Positions 15,249-24,062 of a stretch of DNA of 64,000 nucleotides are shown here, piece by piece. The notes under the pieces are model-generated. The model saw only the letters and a list, made by a program, of their open reading frames with translations, was not told the origin of the DNA and did not search any database. The stretch is taken from positions 1 to 64,000 of the forward strand of contig JAJXYO010000037.1 in assembly GCA_021780495.1 (NCBI GenBank), read 5' to 3'. The DNA comes from Deltaproteobacteria bacterium. Its GTDB lineage: Bacteria; Desulfobacterota; Desulfuromonadia; Geobacterales; Pseudopelobacteraceae. The translations under genes were made by a program, and so were the position numbers. Position 1 is the first letter of the stretch. Every line of letters starts with the position of its first letter.

Positions 15249-17962
15249 AAGCCCCGCGTTTTCTGAAACCGGTAACCCTCTTCCTGCGCCTGCTGCTGAT
15301 CGTTTTTACGATTGAAACCCTGGTGATGTACCTGCTGGAAGCTTATCTGCCGAGCGTCTCGTCACATATCCAGAACCTGATTGATTCCCTGAGTCTATCG
15401 ATTATGAGCGGCCCTTTCATATGGTGGCTGATCGTCAGGCCGTTTCACAGGCTTGCCGAGGTGGAAAGGAACCGTAGCGAACAAATCTTGCGCTATCTCG
15501 TCGATGCAGTCATCCATTTCGACGAACATGGCGCTATCGAGTCGCTCAATCCCGCTGCGCTCAGCGCCTTCGGTTACCCCCCCCAGGAGATAGTTGGACA
15601 GGACATTGCCGTGATCCTCCCCGGCTTCTCTTCCGGTCTCACCGCCATGCACGCCTTTAAAACCAGTCTGGAGACAAACGCCTGCCGCAAGGACGGTGTC
15701 TGTTTTCCGGTACAGGTATCCATCAGCAACTTACAGCTGGACGGGCGATCGTCCCACGTGGCTATCATCCAGGATATTTCCGAACAAAAGCAGGCCGCCG
15801 CCGCCCTGGCTGACCAGAAAGAGTTCGCCGAAAGCCTGGTGCGCAACAGCGCGGCCCCGTCCTTTGTCATCGGCACCGATCGCAGGGTGTTGATCTGGAA
15901 TCGGGCCTGCGAGGAACTCACCGGTATCAGGGCCGCAGAGATGCTGGGCAGCGACCGGGCCTGGACGGCATTCTACCGGACAAAGAACCCGGTTCTGGCC
16001 GAAATCATCCTCGACGGCCCGCCGGATCAGATGCCCGATGCCTATCGGGAGATCAGCACGTCCAGTTTTATCCCGGAAGGGTTGCAGGCCGAGGGGTGGT
16101 ACGACAACCTGAACGGCATGGATCGCTACCTGGTCTTTAACGCCGCGCCGGTGCGTAACAGCCGGGGGGAACTGCTGGCCATCATCGAAAGCTTTGAGGA
16201 TGTTACCGAACGGAAAAAATATGAGGAGCAGCTGGAATACCAGGCCAACCACGACAGCCTGACCCGGCTCCCCAATCGCAACCTGCTGGTCGATCGTATC
16301 CACCAGGCGCTGCTCATGTCACAGCGCAACGGCCATCAGGTAGCGGTATTTTTCATCGATCTGGACAATTTCAAGATCATCAATGACAGCCTGGGCCACG
16401 AAATTGGCGATGAACTGCTCAAAAGTGCCTCGGAGCGCATCGATGCCTGTGTCAGGGCAGGTGATACCGTTGCGCGCCAGGGGGGAGACGAGTTTGTCAT
16501 CATGGTTTCCGAACCCGACGTAGCCGATGTGGCCGGCCGCGTAGCCGGAAACATTCTGGAAGCCATGTCCCAGCCGTTCCGCATCAATGAACACGAACTC
16601 GTCATCACCTGCAGCATCGGCATCAGCATCTCGCCCAGAGACGGCGACGAAGCGCGCCTGCTGATCAAGAACGCCGATCTGGCCATGTACCAGGCCAAGG
16701 AGCAGGGCCGCAACCGCGCCCGATTTTATACCAACGAGATGAATGCCCGCTCGCTGGCACGCATGACCATGGAAAAACACCTGCGGCGGGCCCTGGAACG
16801 AAACGAGCTGTTTGTCTGCTATCAGCCCAAGGTAAGCCTGCGCAGCGGAAAAATCGCCGGCATGGAGGCGCTGGTGCGCTGGCAGAGTCCGGAGCTGGGA
16901 CTGATTTCGCCCGCCAGTTTCATTCCGCTGGCCGAGGAGACCGGACTGATCGAGCCGATCAGCGCGTGGGTGCTGGAAACCGCCTGCAAGCAGAACCGGG
17001 CCTGGCAGGAGGCCGGCCTGCCGGCGATAGCGGTTGCGGTCAATCTCTCGGCCTGCCAGTTCCGTCAGAAGAATCTGGCCGGTGTTGTCGAGCGGGTCTT
17101 GCGGGAGAGCGGCCTGGCGCCCCGCTATCTGGAACTGGAGATCACCGAGAGCCTGGTCATGCAGAATCTGGACCGGGTAACCACCATCCTGAATGAGTTG
17201 CAGGTCTTGGGGACCACCCTTTCCATGGACGACTTCGGCACCGGCTACTCCAGTCTCAGCTACCTGAAGCGTTTTCCCTTCAATACCTTGAAGATCGACC
17301 AATCCTTTGTGCGGGACATCACCAGCGCGCCGGACAGCGCGGCGATTGCAAAGACAATCATCGCCATGGCCCACAACCTGCGCCTGAAGGTGATCGCCGA
17401 AGGTGTCGAGACGCCCGGACAGTTGAACTTTCTGCGCAGGCATCATTGTGACGAGATCCAGGGCTTCCTCTTCAGCAAGCCGATAGTAGCCGACGCGTTC
17501 GGCGACCTGCTGCGCGAGAACCGCATGCTGTCTTTTGGCGACCAGGCGACTGAAAACGCGCGGCATAGTATCCTGGTCGTCGATGACGAAGAACAGGTGC
17601 AAAAATCGCTGCAGAGAATGCTCACCCTGGAAGGATACCGGGTGCTGACCGCTTCGAGCGCTGCGGAAGGCTTTGAACTGTTGGCAAGCGGGCACATCGA
17701 TCTGGTCATCTCCGATCTGCGGATGCCGGTCATGGATGGCAACGACTTTCTGGAACGGGTAAAATCAATCTACCCGGATGTTGTCCGCATTATCCTGACC
17801 GGCGATCCGGATCTGCATGCTGCCACAAGCGCCATCAACCGCGGCACCATCTTCAAGTTCCTGATCAAACCCTGGGACGACCAGCTGCTGCTGGCACACG
17901 TCGAGGAGGCCTGTGTGTTCCATGACAAACAGATCGACAGCGAATCCGGTTTCGTGGATTGA
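15245..17962 (+). CDS. Membrane PAS-PAS-GGDEF-EAL-receiver protein (c-di-GMP turnover)
   Basis: A 905-residue signalling protein. One or two N-terminal hydrophobic segments (15-30 and near 50-65) anchor it. Two PAS domains (about 85-190 and 200-330) follow. The GGDEF domain has an intact GGDEF (413-417) and an inhibitory RxxD site RAGD (404-407) five residues before it. The EAL domain has EAL (541-543), EITES and DDFGTGYSS (662-670). A C-terminal receiver has Asp824. Both synthesis and hydrolysis of c-di-GMP therefore look possible. The receiver ends in the FLIKPW type seen in RpfG-like regulators. It overlaps coxA by ATGA and precedes coxC by 73 bases, so it is embedded in the oxidase operon. 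Confidence 0.94.
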   Translation: MKAPRFLKPVTLFLRLLLIVFTIETLVMYLLEAYLPSVSSHIQNLIDSLSLSIMSGPFIWWLIVRPFHRLAEVERNRSEQILRYLVDAVIHFDEHGAIESLNPAALSAFGYPPQEIVGQDIAVILPGFSSGLTAMHAFKTSLETNACRKDGVCFPVQVSISNLQLDGRSSHVAIIQDISEQKQAAAALADQKEFAESLVRNSAAPSFVIGTDRRVLIWNRACEELTGIRAAEMLGSDRAWTAFYRTKNPVLAEIILDGPPDQMPDAYREISTSSFIPEGLQAEGWYDNLNGMDRYLVFNAAPVRNSRGELLAIIESFEDVTERKKYEEQLEYQANHDSLTRLPNRNLLVDRIHQALLMSQRNGHQVAVFFIDLDNFKIINDSLGHEIGDELLKSASERIDACVRAGDTVARQGGDEFVIMVSEPDVADVAGRVAGNILEAMSQPFRINEHELVITCSIGISISPRDGDEARLLIKNADLAMYQAKEQGRNRARFYTNEMNARSLARMTMEKHLRRALERNELFVCYQPKVSLRSGKIAGMEALVRWQSPELGLISPASFIPLAEETGLIEPISAWVLETACKQNRAWQEAGLPAIAVAVNLSACQFRQKNLAGVVERVLRESGLAPRYLELEITESLVMQNLDRVTTILNELQVLGTTLSMDDFGTGYSSLSYLKRFPFNTLKIDQSFVRDITSAPDSAAIAKTIIAMAHNLRLKVIAEGVETPGQLNFLRRHHCDEIQGFLFSKPIVADAFGDLLRENRMLSFGDQATENARHSILVVDDEEQVQKSLQRMLTLEGYRVLTASSAAEGFELLASGHIDLVISDLRMPVMDGNDFLERVKSIYPDVVRIILTGDPDLHAATSAINRGTIFKFLIKPWDDQLLLAHVEEACVFHDKQIDSESGFVD

Positions 17963-18035
17963 TCCATCAGCAAACTTTTTCCGGCTGTTCCGCGCCGCCG
18001 CGGCAGCCGCATTTGACGTTAACAGGAACTATTCG

Positions 18036-18638
18036 ATGACCCACCACACACATAAAGACTATGCAGGGGCCAAACTGGGCATGTGGTTGTTCCTGTTCAC
18101 CGAACTGTTGCTGTTCGGCGGCCTGTTCCTGCTCTACGCGGTCTATCTCAAACGCTACCCGCAGGAGTTCACAGCGGCCGGGCGGGAGATGCACGTTGTC
18201 TTCGGCACGGCCAATACGGCGATCCTGATTACCAGCAGCCTGCTGGCTGCCATGGCGGTTACCGCCATCCAGCGCGACCAGCGGCGCCAGACCTTGTGGT
18301 TCCTGGGAGGAACGGTCCTGTGTGCCATTATCTTCCTCACCAACAAGTTCTTCGAGTGGAGCGCAGAAATCGGCCATGGCTTTTATCCCAATTCGCCCCG
18401 GCTGGCCACGGCCCCCCCGGGGGAGTCGACCTTTTTCAGCCTGTACTACCTGACCGTGGGACTGCACGGCCTGCACGTGCTGATCGGCGCCTCCCTGCTG
18501 ACCTGGGTGGCCGTCAAGGTGAAGCGGGGCAGCGTTCATGGCGGCGATTTTGTGCTGCTGGAAAACGGCGCCCTGTACTGGCATCTGGTCGACCTGATCT
18601 GGATCTTCATCTTCCCGCTCTACTACCTGATCCTGTGA
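18036..18638 (+). CDS. coxC: Cytochrome c oxidase subunit III
   Basis: A 200-residue integral membrane protein with about five helices, a short form of subunit III. Typical segments are KLGMWLFLFTELLLFGGLF at the start, then FEWSAEIGHGFYPN, then FFSLYYLTVGLHGLHVLIG, then WHLVDLIWIFIFPLYYLI at the end. The ATG at 18036 has AGGA about 10 bases upstream. It stabilises the core formed by subunits I and II. Confidence 0.94.
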   Translation: MTHHTHKDYAGAKLGMWLFLFTELLLFGGLFLLYAVYLKRYPQEFTAAGREMHVVFGTANTAILITSSLLAAMAVTAIQRDQRRQTLWFLGGTVLCAIIFLTNKFFEWSAEIGHGFYPNSPRLATAPPGESTFFSLYYLTVGLHGLHVLIGASLLTWVAVKVKRGSVHGGDFVLLENGALYWHLVDLIWIFIFPLYYLIL

Positions 18639-18684
18639 CTGACGTTCACCCGGCAGATACTATTACGTTGAAGGAGCGCATGCC

Positions 18685-18972
18685 ATGTCCGACGGCACAC
18701 CCCATCACATTCTAGGTTACAATACATTGATCAAGGTCTGGCTGGCCCTGCTGTTGCTGACCGCCCTGACCGTATGGGTAGCCCATCTCAACCTGGCTAT
18801 CGGCCATGTCTGGGGCTCGCTGGCCATCGCCTGCCTCAAGTCGGGGCTGGTGATCGCCTTCTTCATGCACATGCGGTACGAAGGGCGGCTGCTGCGCTGG
18901 CTGCTGTTCCTGACCCTGACGACCCTGGCCATTTATATCGGCCTTACCTTTTTCGATGTACTCTACCGTTAA
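18685..18972 (+). CDS. coxD: Cytochrome c oxidase subunit IV-type small membrane protein
   Basis: The 95-residue protein has three hydrophobic helices (about 12-33, 40-60 and 67-90). The second carries KSGLVIAFFMHMRYE, the hallmark of the prokaryotic COX4/CyoD family. AAGGAG precedes the ATG. It lies between subunits III and II in the oxidase operon and is an accessory structural subunit. Confidence 0.9.
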   Translation: MSDGTPHHILGYNTLIKVWLALLLLTALTVWVAHLNLAIGHVWGSLAIACLKSGLVIAFFMHMRYEGRLLRWLLFLTLTTLAIYIGLTFFDVLYR

Positions 18973-19005
18973 CACCAACCTGCCTGACAGGGCTGAGGAA
19001 CGACT

Positions 19006-19911
19006 GTGAACCCTGCGCGTTTAATGTCTACAACCGATGCCATCGACCCGGTCTTCATGTTTATCTTCGGGGCCTGCCTGGTGCTGCTGATCGGCATCAC
19101 CGTCGTCATGCTGTATTTTGTCGTGCGCTACCACCGCTCACGGGCCCCCGTGGCAACCTCGCAAAACGATGGCAATGCCTGGCTGGAGGCGGTCTGGATC
19201 GTACTGCCCACCCTGCTGGTGCTGGCCATGTTCTACTACGGCTGGGCCGGCTACCTGTCTCTGCGCAATGTCCCGGCCGGGGCCCTGGAGGTGACTGCCA
19301 CGGCCCGCCAATGGTCATGGAGCTTCAGCTATGCCAACGGCCGGACCAGTCCCAAACTGTATGTGCCGGTCGGCAAAGCGGTCAAGGTCAACCTGGTATC
19401 ACTAGATGTCATCCACGGCTTCTTCCTGCCCGCCTTCCGGGTCAAGCGGGACATCGTGCCGGGCATGAAGAACTACGCCTGGTTCGTGGCCAACAAAGCC
19501 GGCAGCTATGACCTGTTCTGTTCCCAGTACTGCGGCACCGGCCATTCGGCCATGATCACCACTGTCGAGGCGCTACCCGCGGCAGCGTTTGAAGAGTGGC
19601 TGGAAAAGGTACCGGAAGGCGCAGAACACCACGGCCATGACATCCTGGAAAAATACGGCTGCCTGGGATGTCACTCCGAGGATGGCACGGTCAAGGTCGG
19701 ACCGAGCTTCAAGGGGCTCTGGGGCAAGAGCGTTACGGTCGTCACCAAGGGGATGGAACGGACCATCACCGTGGATGAGGCCTATCTGCGCAGATCCATC
19801 CTGGAGCCGGGCGCCGATGTGGTCAAGGGCTTCCCGGCCATCATGCCGCCCTTTGCGCTCAAGGCGGAGGAACTTGGCTCCGTCCTGGCCTACCTGAAAG
19901 GGCTGAAATGA
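19006..19911 (+). CDS. coxB: Cytochrome c oxidase subunit II with fused cytochrome c (caa3 type)
   Basis: The 301-residue electron-entry subunit. Two N-terminal membrane helices are followed by a cupredoxin domain. CuA ligands are His in DVIHGFF, Cys172 and Cys176 in FCSQYCGTGHSAM, His180 and Met183. A C-terminal cytochrome c domain carries CLGCH (219-223), with a likely distal Met in AIMPPFALK. This defines a caa3-type oxidase. The start is GTG 19006 because GAGGAA lies five bases upstream. An ATG six codons further in is less well placed. The stop overlaps ctaB by ATGA. Confidence 0.95.
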   Translation: MNPARLMSTTDAIDPVFMFIFGACLVLLIGITVVMLYFVVRYHRSRAPVATSQNDGNAWLEAVWIVLPTLLVLAMFYYGWAGYLSLRNVPAGALEVTATARQWSWSFSYANGRTSPKLYVPVGKAVKVNLVSLDVIHGFFLPAFRVKRDIVPGMKNYAWFVANKAGSYDLFCSQYCGTGHSAMITTVEALPAAAFEEWLEKVPEGAEHHGHDILEKYGCLGCHSEDGTVKVGPSFKGLWGKSVTVVTKGMERTITVDEAYLRRSILEPGADVVKGFPAIMPPFALKAEELGSVLAYLKGLK

Positions 19912-20738
19912 TCACCGCCCTGGCCAGACTGTTCCGCCTGCGCCTGGCGCTCCTGAACGGCGTTGCGGCACTGGGCGGCGCCATGCTGTTCCCGTTGCCG
20001 GTCGATTCACGGCTGCTCTGGATGGTTTTTATCGGGGTCACGTTGCTGGCGGCCGGCGGATCGGCCATCAATCAGGCCCTGGAGCATGAACTGGATCGCG
20101 TGATGATCCGCACCCGGCTGCGGCCGGTGGCACAGGGCCGAATGAAGCCGGTACAGGCGGCGCTGCTCGGCCTGGCGATCGTGCTGGCCGGTGTAGCCCT
20201 CCTGGGGGTGGCCGGTGGCAGCCGACCGGCTCTGGCAGGGGCGCTCGGAATTTTCTGGTATCTGGCGGTCTACACGCCGCTCAAGCGCCGGACCCCCTAT
20301 GCCCTGGCCGCCGGTGCCGTCTGCGGGGCGCTGCCGCCGGTTATCGGCTGGGGCTGTGCCGGTGGCAGCCTTCCGGACTATCGCATCATGTTGCTGGCCG
20401 GCCTGCTCTACCTGTGGCAGATCCCGCATTTCTGGCTGTTCCAGCGGCGCTACGCCGCCGATTACCGGGCAGCCGGTTTTCCGCTGCTGGCGGCAGCGAC
20501 CAGGGAGGGTGCGCTGCCCGGCCTCTTCGGGCTCTGGATCGCAGCCCTGGTAAGCGCAACCATGCTGCTGCCGGCCTTCGGCCTGATTGCGCACGGCACC
20601 GCGATCTGGTACGCCCTCGTGCCCCTGCCGCTGATCGCCATGACCCTGCTGCGCTCCGAAAAACCGCTCTTTTCCTACCTGAACCTCTTTCCCCTGCTGG
20701 TGACTTTGGCGATCATAGCCCACAAACAGCTCGCCTAG
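19908..20738 (+). CDS. ctaB: Protohaem IX farnesyltransferase (haem O synthase)
   Basis: A 276-residue UbiA-family membrane enzyme with about eight to nine helices. It transfers farnesyl to haem b to make haem O for the oxidase. The prenyl-diphosphate motif is present in the form NQALEHELDRVMIRTRLRP (about residues 57-75), and a second acidic loop region lies near RRYAADYRAAGFP. It is the last gene of the oxidase operon and is coupled to coxB. No haem A synthase (ctaA) is visible in the window. Confidence 0.93.
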   Translation: MITALARLFRLRLALLNGVAALGGAMLFPLPVDSRLLWMVFIGVTLLAAGGSAINQALEHELDRVMIRTRLRPVAQGRMKPVQAALLGLAIVLAGVALLGVAGGSRPALAGALGIFWYLAVYTPLKRRTPYALAAGAVCGALPPVIGWGCAGGSLPDYRIMLLAGLLYLWQIPHFWLFQRRYAADYRAAGFPLLAAATREGALPGLFGLWIAALVSATMLLPAFGLIAHGTAIWYALVPLPLIAMTLLRSEKPLFSYLNLFPLLVTLAIIAHKQLA

Positions 20739-20866
20739 GTCGGCGCTGTCTTTCCATCCGCCCCGCGCACGCTTGCAGAATATGTTCGAGCTGTTAAAAT
20801 TATAGCGGCAGGTCCCTTAGCGCTCATTGCAGCCGGCATGACACCCCCGGACGGGAGGATAGCCCC

Positions 20867-21172
20867 ATGTCCCTCATCGGCCCCCCCAGGACGAAATTGA
20901 GAGGTGTATTACTCGACCACCCGCAGGACGGAGGCCAGCGCTGCCAGGAGTGCGGCGGCGCCTGCTGCCGCTCCTTCACGGATGTGGCGCTGACCTGGGA
21001 GGAATTCAAACGTCTGGAAGCATTGGGCGCCGCCCGCTTGCAGCTGTCGCTGCACGGGCCCCATCGTCTGCTGATCGACTACAACTGCGAATTTCTCGTC
21101 GCCGGGCGCTGCTCCATCTACGAGGCGCGCCCGGACATCTGCCGGCGCTTCAGCTGCGTCAGCGTGACATAA
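20867..21172 (+). CDS. YkgJ-family cysteine cluster protein
   Basis: This 101-residue protein has the zinc/iron-chelating YkgJ pattern: CQECGGACCR near residues 26-35, CEFLVAGRCSIYEARPDICR in the second half, and a final FSC. The cysteine spacing suggests a metal cluster. No reaction is known for this family. GGGAGGA lies about 8 bases before the ATG. It is followed by a strong bidirectional terminator shared with the convergent Fe-S gene. Confidence 0.88.
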   Translation: MSLIGPPRTKLRGVLLDHPQDGGQRCQECGGACCRSFTDVALTWEEFKRLEALGAARLQLSLHGPHRLLIDYNCEFLVAGRCSIYEARPDICRRFSCVSVT

Positions 21173-21183
21173 CTGTTCCCATA

Positions 21184-21227
21184 AAAAAGCCCCTGTCCAA
21201 CCCAGCAGGGTTGGACAGGGGCTTTTT
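21184..21227. terminator. Bidirectional Rho-independent terminator
   Basis: A perfect 20-bp inverted repeat (21184-21203 and 21208-21227) with loop AGCA, A-rich on the left and T-rich on the right. It therefore works for both the YkgJ gene (+) and the ferredoxin-domain gene (-) that converge on it. Confidence 0.96.
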
Positions 21228-21248
21228 CCACCTCTAATCTGCTCTGTC

Positions 21249-21986
21249 CTAGCCCTTGATATCGCCTTTGATCCCGATCGTAATCTCCTTGTAGGGGATC
21301 TGCTTGCCGCTGGCGGCCAGGGCCTGGCGGGCCGCCACGGCGATCCCGCCGCAACAGGGCACCTCCATTTTCAGCACCGTGATGCTCTTGACCTCCGATT
21401 TAACAAACAGTTCGGTCAGCTTCTGCTGGTAAAAGTTGTTGTCATCCAGCTTGGGACACCCCATGACGACCGCCTTCCCTTTGAGGAAATCCTCGTGATA
21501 ACCGGCATAGGCCACCGGCACACAATCGGCGGTGATCAGCAGGTCGGCGCCCTGGAAGTAGGCGGCGCTGGTGGATACCAGGCTGAGCTGGACCGGCCAT
21601 TGGCCGAGCTGGCTCTGGCGGCTGCCGGTCGCAGCTGCGGGCTGCGTTTCCTGCGGACGATCAAAGCTCATGGCTCGCGAGCCGGGACAGCCGCCACCGC
21701 CATGATGAGCCTCGGGTTGCGGGGCATGGGCGGGAGCAGGCTTACCCTGGGCCGTCAGGTGTTTTTCCACCGCGACCTCGTCAAACTCATCGGCCTCACG
21801 CTCTTCGACGCTGATGGCACCCTGGGGACACTCGCCCAGGCAGGCCCCCAGGCCGTCACACAGGTTCTCCGCCGCCAGCACCGCCTTGCCGTTGATGATG
21901 GTGATGGCCCCCTCGGCACAGGAGGGTACGCACTCGCCGCAGCCGTTGCATTTATCCGGATCAATTTTTACGATTTTTCGTAACAT
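21249..21986 (-). CDS. 4Fe-4S dicluster ferredoxin-domain protein
   Basis: A 245-residue soluble protein. An N-terminal two-cluster ferredoxin (residues about 1-60) shows CNGCGECVPSC and CDGLGACLGEC followed by Pro. A linker contains HHGGGGCPGSRAMSF (about 95-110). The C-terminal domain of about 110 residues has further Cys-rich spots (ITADCVPVAYAGYH, VMGCPKLDD, EVPCCGGI). This looks like an electron carrier or sensor. The C-terminal domain recurs in anaerobes but has no function I can name. The start is ATG 21986 with AAGGAG upstream, rather than the longer open frame that reads into a repeat. Confidence 0.8.
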   Translation of the reverse strand: MLRKIVKIDPDKCNGCGECVPSCAEGAITIINGKAVLAAENLCDGLGACLGECPQGAISVEEREADEFDEVAVEKHLTAQGKPAPAHAPQPEAHHGGGGCPGSRAMSFDRPQETQPAAATGSRQSQLGQWPVQLSLVSTSAAYFQGADLLITADCVPVAYAGYHEDFLKGKAVVMGCPKLDDNNFYQQKLTELFVKSEVKSITVLKMEVPCCGGIAVAARQALAASGKQIPYKEITIGIKGDIKG

Positions 21987-22026
21987 GTATGGCTCCTTGA
22001 ATTTACGTTTCTGTACTTCTAGAATT

Positions 22027-22100
22027 ACCGGCCCGCAATCCCCGCTTGGCGGGGTGGAGGTTAAAAGCGCTCCCCTGACAAGCGGAGCGGGGAGGGGTGG
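22027..22100. repeat. GC-rich palindromic repeat between Fe-S and YgbA-like genes
   Basis: Contains the hairpin CCCCGC (22040-22045)/GCGGGG (22049-22054). A second imperfect one is built from GCTCCCCTGACAAGCGGAGC. It sits in the leader of the ferredoxin-domain gene and resembles the REP-like blocks near 7.4 and 9.95 kb in style. Confidence 0.5.
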
Positions 22101-22101
22101 T

Positions 22102-22455
22102 TTACAACAAATAATGCCACAGATAATCCAGCCGGCCCTGCAACAGCAATTTCCGCCCGGCGTACGACATGATCTCGCGCACCTGCCCACGACGTTGCGT
22201 GTCATAGCAATGGATCCGACAGCGCTTGCAGCTCGGCTTGTCTGCCTCCAGCGGGCAGTTCACGCGCCTGGCAATCGCATATTGCATAAACGTCGCGCAT
22301 TCCGGGCAGAGCCGGCGCTCGCCCAGTTCAGACGGCAACGAGAAGCACTGGCGATCATCCGCTTTGTGCTTTCCGGCGCAGTACACCTCCACGAACCGCC
22401 CGATCAGCCTGATGTCTTTTCTCTGTCCTTTTGTCACTGTTTCCATGGTTGTCAT
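22102..22455 (-). CDS. YgbA-like (nitrous oxide-stimulated promoter) family protein
   Basis: About 117 residues, small, basic and cysteine-rich: EVYCAGKH, RRLCPECATFMQYA, VNCPLEADKPSCKRCRIHCY and a YAGRKLLLQGRLDYLWHYLL-like end. This cysteine layout matches the YgbA family (PF11756 as I recall), which in enterics is induced by nitrosative stress. The start is uncertain among several ATG codons (22458, 22455, 22446). AAAGG four bases before 22455 favours that one. It could be co-transcribed with the downstream Fe-S gene. Confidence 0.8.
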   Translation of the reverse strand: MTTMETVTKGQRKDIRLIGRFVEVYCAGKHKADDRQCFSLPSELGERRLCPECATFMQYAIARRVNCPLEADKPSCKRCRIHCYDTQRRGQVREIMSYAGRKLLLQGRLDYLWHYLL

Positions 22456-22581
22456 CATGCCTTTCAGTGGTCTGATCTTACATGACACAGGTCAAAAAAA
22501 TCAGCATTTCCTTTGCACCGCCACACCCTTTGAGTTACATTCCTTACAGCATAACGTATTTCGATCCCGGGGAGAATGCCA

Positions 22582-23094
22582 ATGATCGCCAAAGCCGTCT
22601 CATTCGTTGCCAAGTCCGGCACCGGCAAGACCACCCTGCTGGAGAAGGTCATTGCCGAGCTAAAGCTTCGCGGCTACCGGATTGGCGTGATCAAACACGA
22701 TGCCCACCGCTTCGACATCGACCACCCCGGCAAGGACAGCCACCGCCTGACCCAGGCCGGGGCCGACACCATGCTGATCTCATCGCCGGAGAAACTGGCC
22801 CTGGTCAAGCAGCATGCCGAATCCCCGCCGATCGAAGAGCTGATCGCCACCTATTTCAGCGATGTGGACCTGATCCTGACCGAGGGCTTCAAGAAGAGCG
22901 GCCTGCCCAAGATCGAGGTGCACCGCAGGGAGCGGAGCCCGACCCTGCTCTGCCGCGGCGAGCAGCACGACCCGAGCCTGATTGCGGTGGCCAGCGATGA
23001 AGCGCTGGAGCTGGACGTACCGCTGCTGGACCTGAACAACCCGGCCCAGGTGGCCGATTTCGTCGAAAAGCATATCATCCATGCAACTGACTGA
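22582..23094 (+). CDS. mobB: Molybdopterin-guanine dinucleotide biosynthesis adapter MobB
   Basis: A 170-residue P-loop GTPase that assists MobA in attaching GMP to molybdopterin. The Walker A motif is VAKSGTGKTTLL near the N-terminus, followed by GVIKHDAHRFDIDHPGKDS and LTEGFKKSGLPKIEV, all typical of MobB. ATG 22582 is preferred over 22576 because GGGGAGA is then seven bases away. It overlaps moaA by 14 bases, so the genes are coupled. No mobA lies nearby. Confidence 0.95.
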   Translation: MIAKAVSFVAKSGTGKTTLLEKVIAELKLRGYRIGVIKHDAHRFDIDHPGKDSHRLTQAGADTMLISSPEKLALVKQHAESPPIEELIATYFSDVDLILTEGFKKSGLPKIEVHRRERSPTLLCRGEQHDPSLIAVASDEALELDVPLLDLNNPAQVADFVEKHIIHATD

Positions 23095-24061
23095 CTCCCA
23101 CGGCAGGACCATCAACTACCTGCGGCTGTCGGTCACCGACCGCTGCAACATGCGCTGCTTCTACTGCATGCCCAAGGAGGGCATCGTCAACAAGGGGCAT
23201 GGGGCGGTACTCCGTTACGAAGAGCTGCTGCTGATAGCCGAGACCGCCGTGGGGTTGGGGATCGAAAAGATCCGTATCACCGGCGGCGAGCCGCTGGTGC
23301 GGAGCGGCATTATCGGCTTTCTGGAAAAGCTGGCCCTGATCCCGGGCTTGCGCCACCTGGCCCTGACGACGAACGGTCTGTTGCTGGAAAAACTGGCGAC
23401 GGATCTGCACACGGCCGGGGTGCAGCGACTGAACGTCAGCCTCGACTCCCTCCAGCCGCAGATCTTCAGCTCGATCACCCGCGGCGGCGACCTGCAACGG
23501 GTGCTGGCGGGGCTGGATGCCGCCGAGCAGGCCGGTTTTCCGCCCCCCAAGCTCAACTGCGTGATCATGCGCGGCATCAATGACGGCGAGATTCTTGATT
23601 TTGTCGAAATGACCCGCACCAGGGGCAATTCGATCCGTTTCATCGAGTACATGCCGGCGATGAAGGAAGCTGACTGGCAACGCTACAGCATCCCCGGCGA
23701 GGAGATCCTGCAGCGCATCGCCGCTCACCACACCCTGGAAACGATCGACAAGGGGCCATATGCGGGGCCGTCCAGGGATTTCCGCATCCCCGGCGCCCAG
23801 GGCAGTATCGGCATCATCACCGCCGTTTCCGGCCATTTCTGCAGCGAATGCAACCGCATCCGGGTCACCTCCACCGGTCAGGCCAAGGGCTGCCTCTTCA
23901 GCGATGAACGGACCGACCTGATGCCCTGGCTGCGGCCACCGGATCGCGTGGGGCTGGCGGAGGTGCTGAAGGGCATTGTCTCCAGCAAACCGGAGCGGCA
24001 CGATATCTCGCAGGCAGGCTACACCCACAAAAATTTCACGATGTCACAGGTAGGAGGATAG
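23081..24061 (+). CDS. moaA: GTP 3',8-cyclase (molybdenum cofactor synthesis)
   Basis: A radical SAM enzyme that rearranges GTP in the first step of molybdopterin synthesis, together with MoaC. The N-terminal SAM cluster motif is Cys22/Cys26/Cys29 (RCNMRCFYC). The C-terminal substrate-binding cluster uses Cys254, Cys257 and Cys271 (HFCSECNRIRVT and KGCLF). The 326-residue length is standard. The C-terminus ends GYTHKNFTMSQVGG, with the final Gly-Gly that is needed for activity in the family. It overlaps mobB and is followed at once by the MOSC gene. Confidence 0.97.
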   Translation: MQLTDSHGRTINYLRLSVTDRCNMRCFYCMPKEGIVNKGHGAVLRYEELLLIAETAVGLGIEKIRITGGEPLVRSGIIGFLEKLALIPGLRHLALTTNGLLLEKLATDLHTAGVQRLNVSLDSLQPQIFSSITRGGDLQRVLAGLDAAEQAGFPPPKLNCVIMRGINDGEILDFVEMTRTRGNSIRFIEYMPAMKEADWQRYSIPGEEILQRIAAHHTLETIDKGPYAGPSRDFRIPGAQGSIGIITAVSGHFCSECNRIRVTSTGQAKGCLFSDERTDLMPWLRPPDRVGLAEVLKGIVSSKPERHDISQAGYTHKNFTMSQVGG

Positions 24062-24062
24062 G

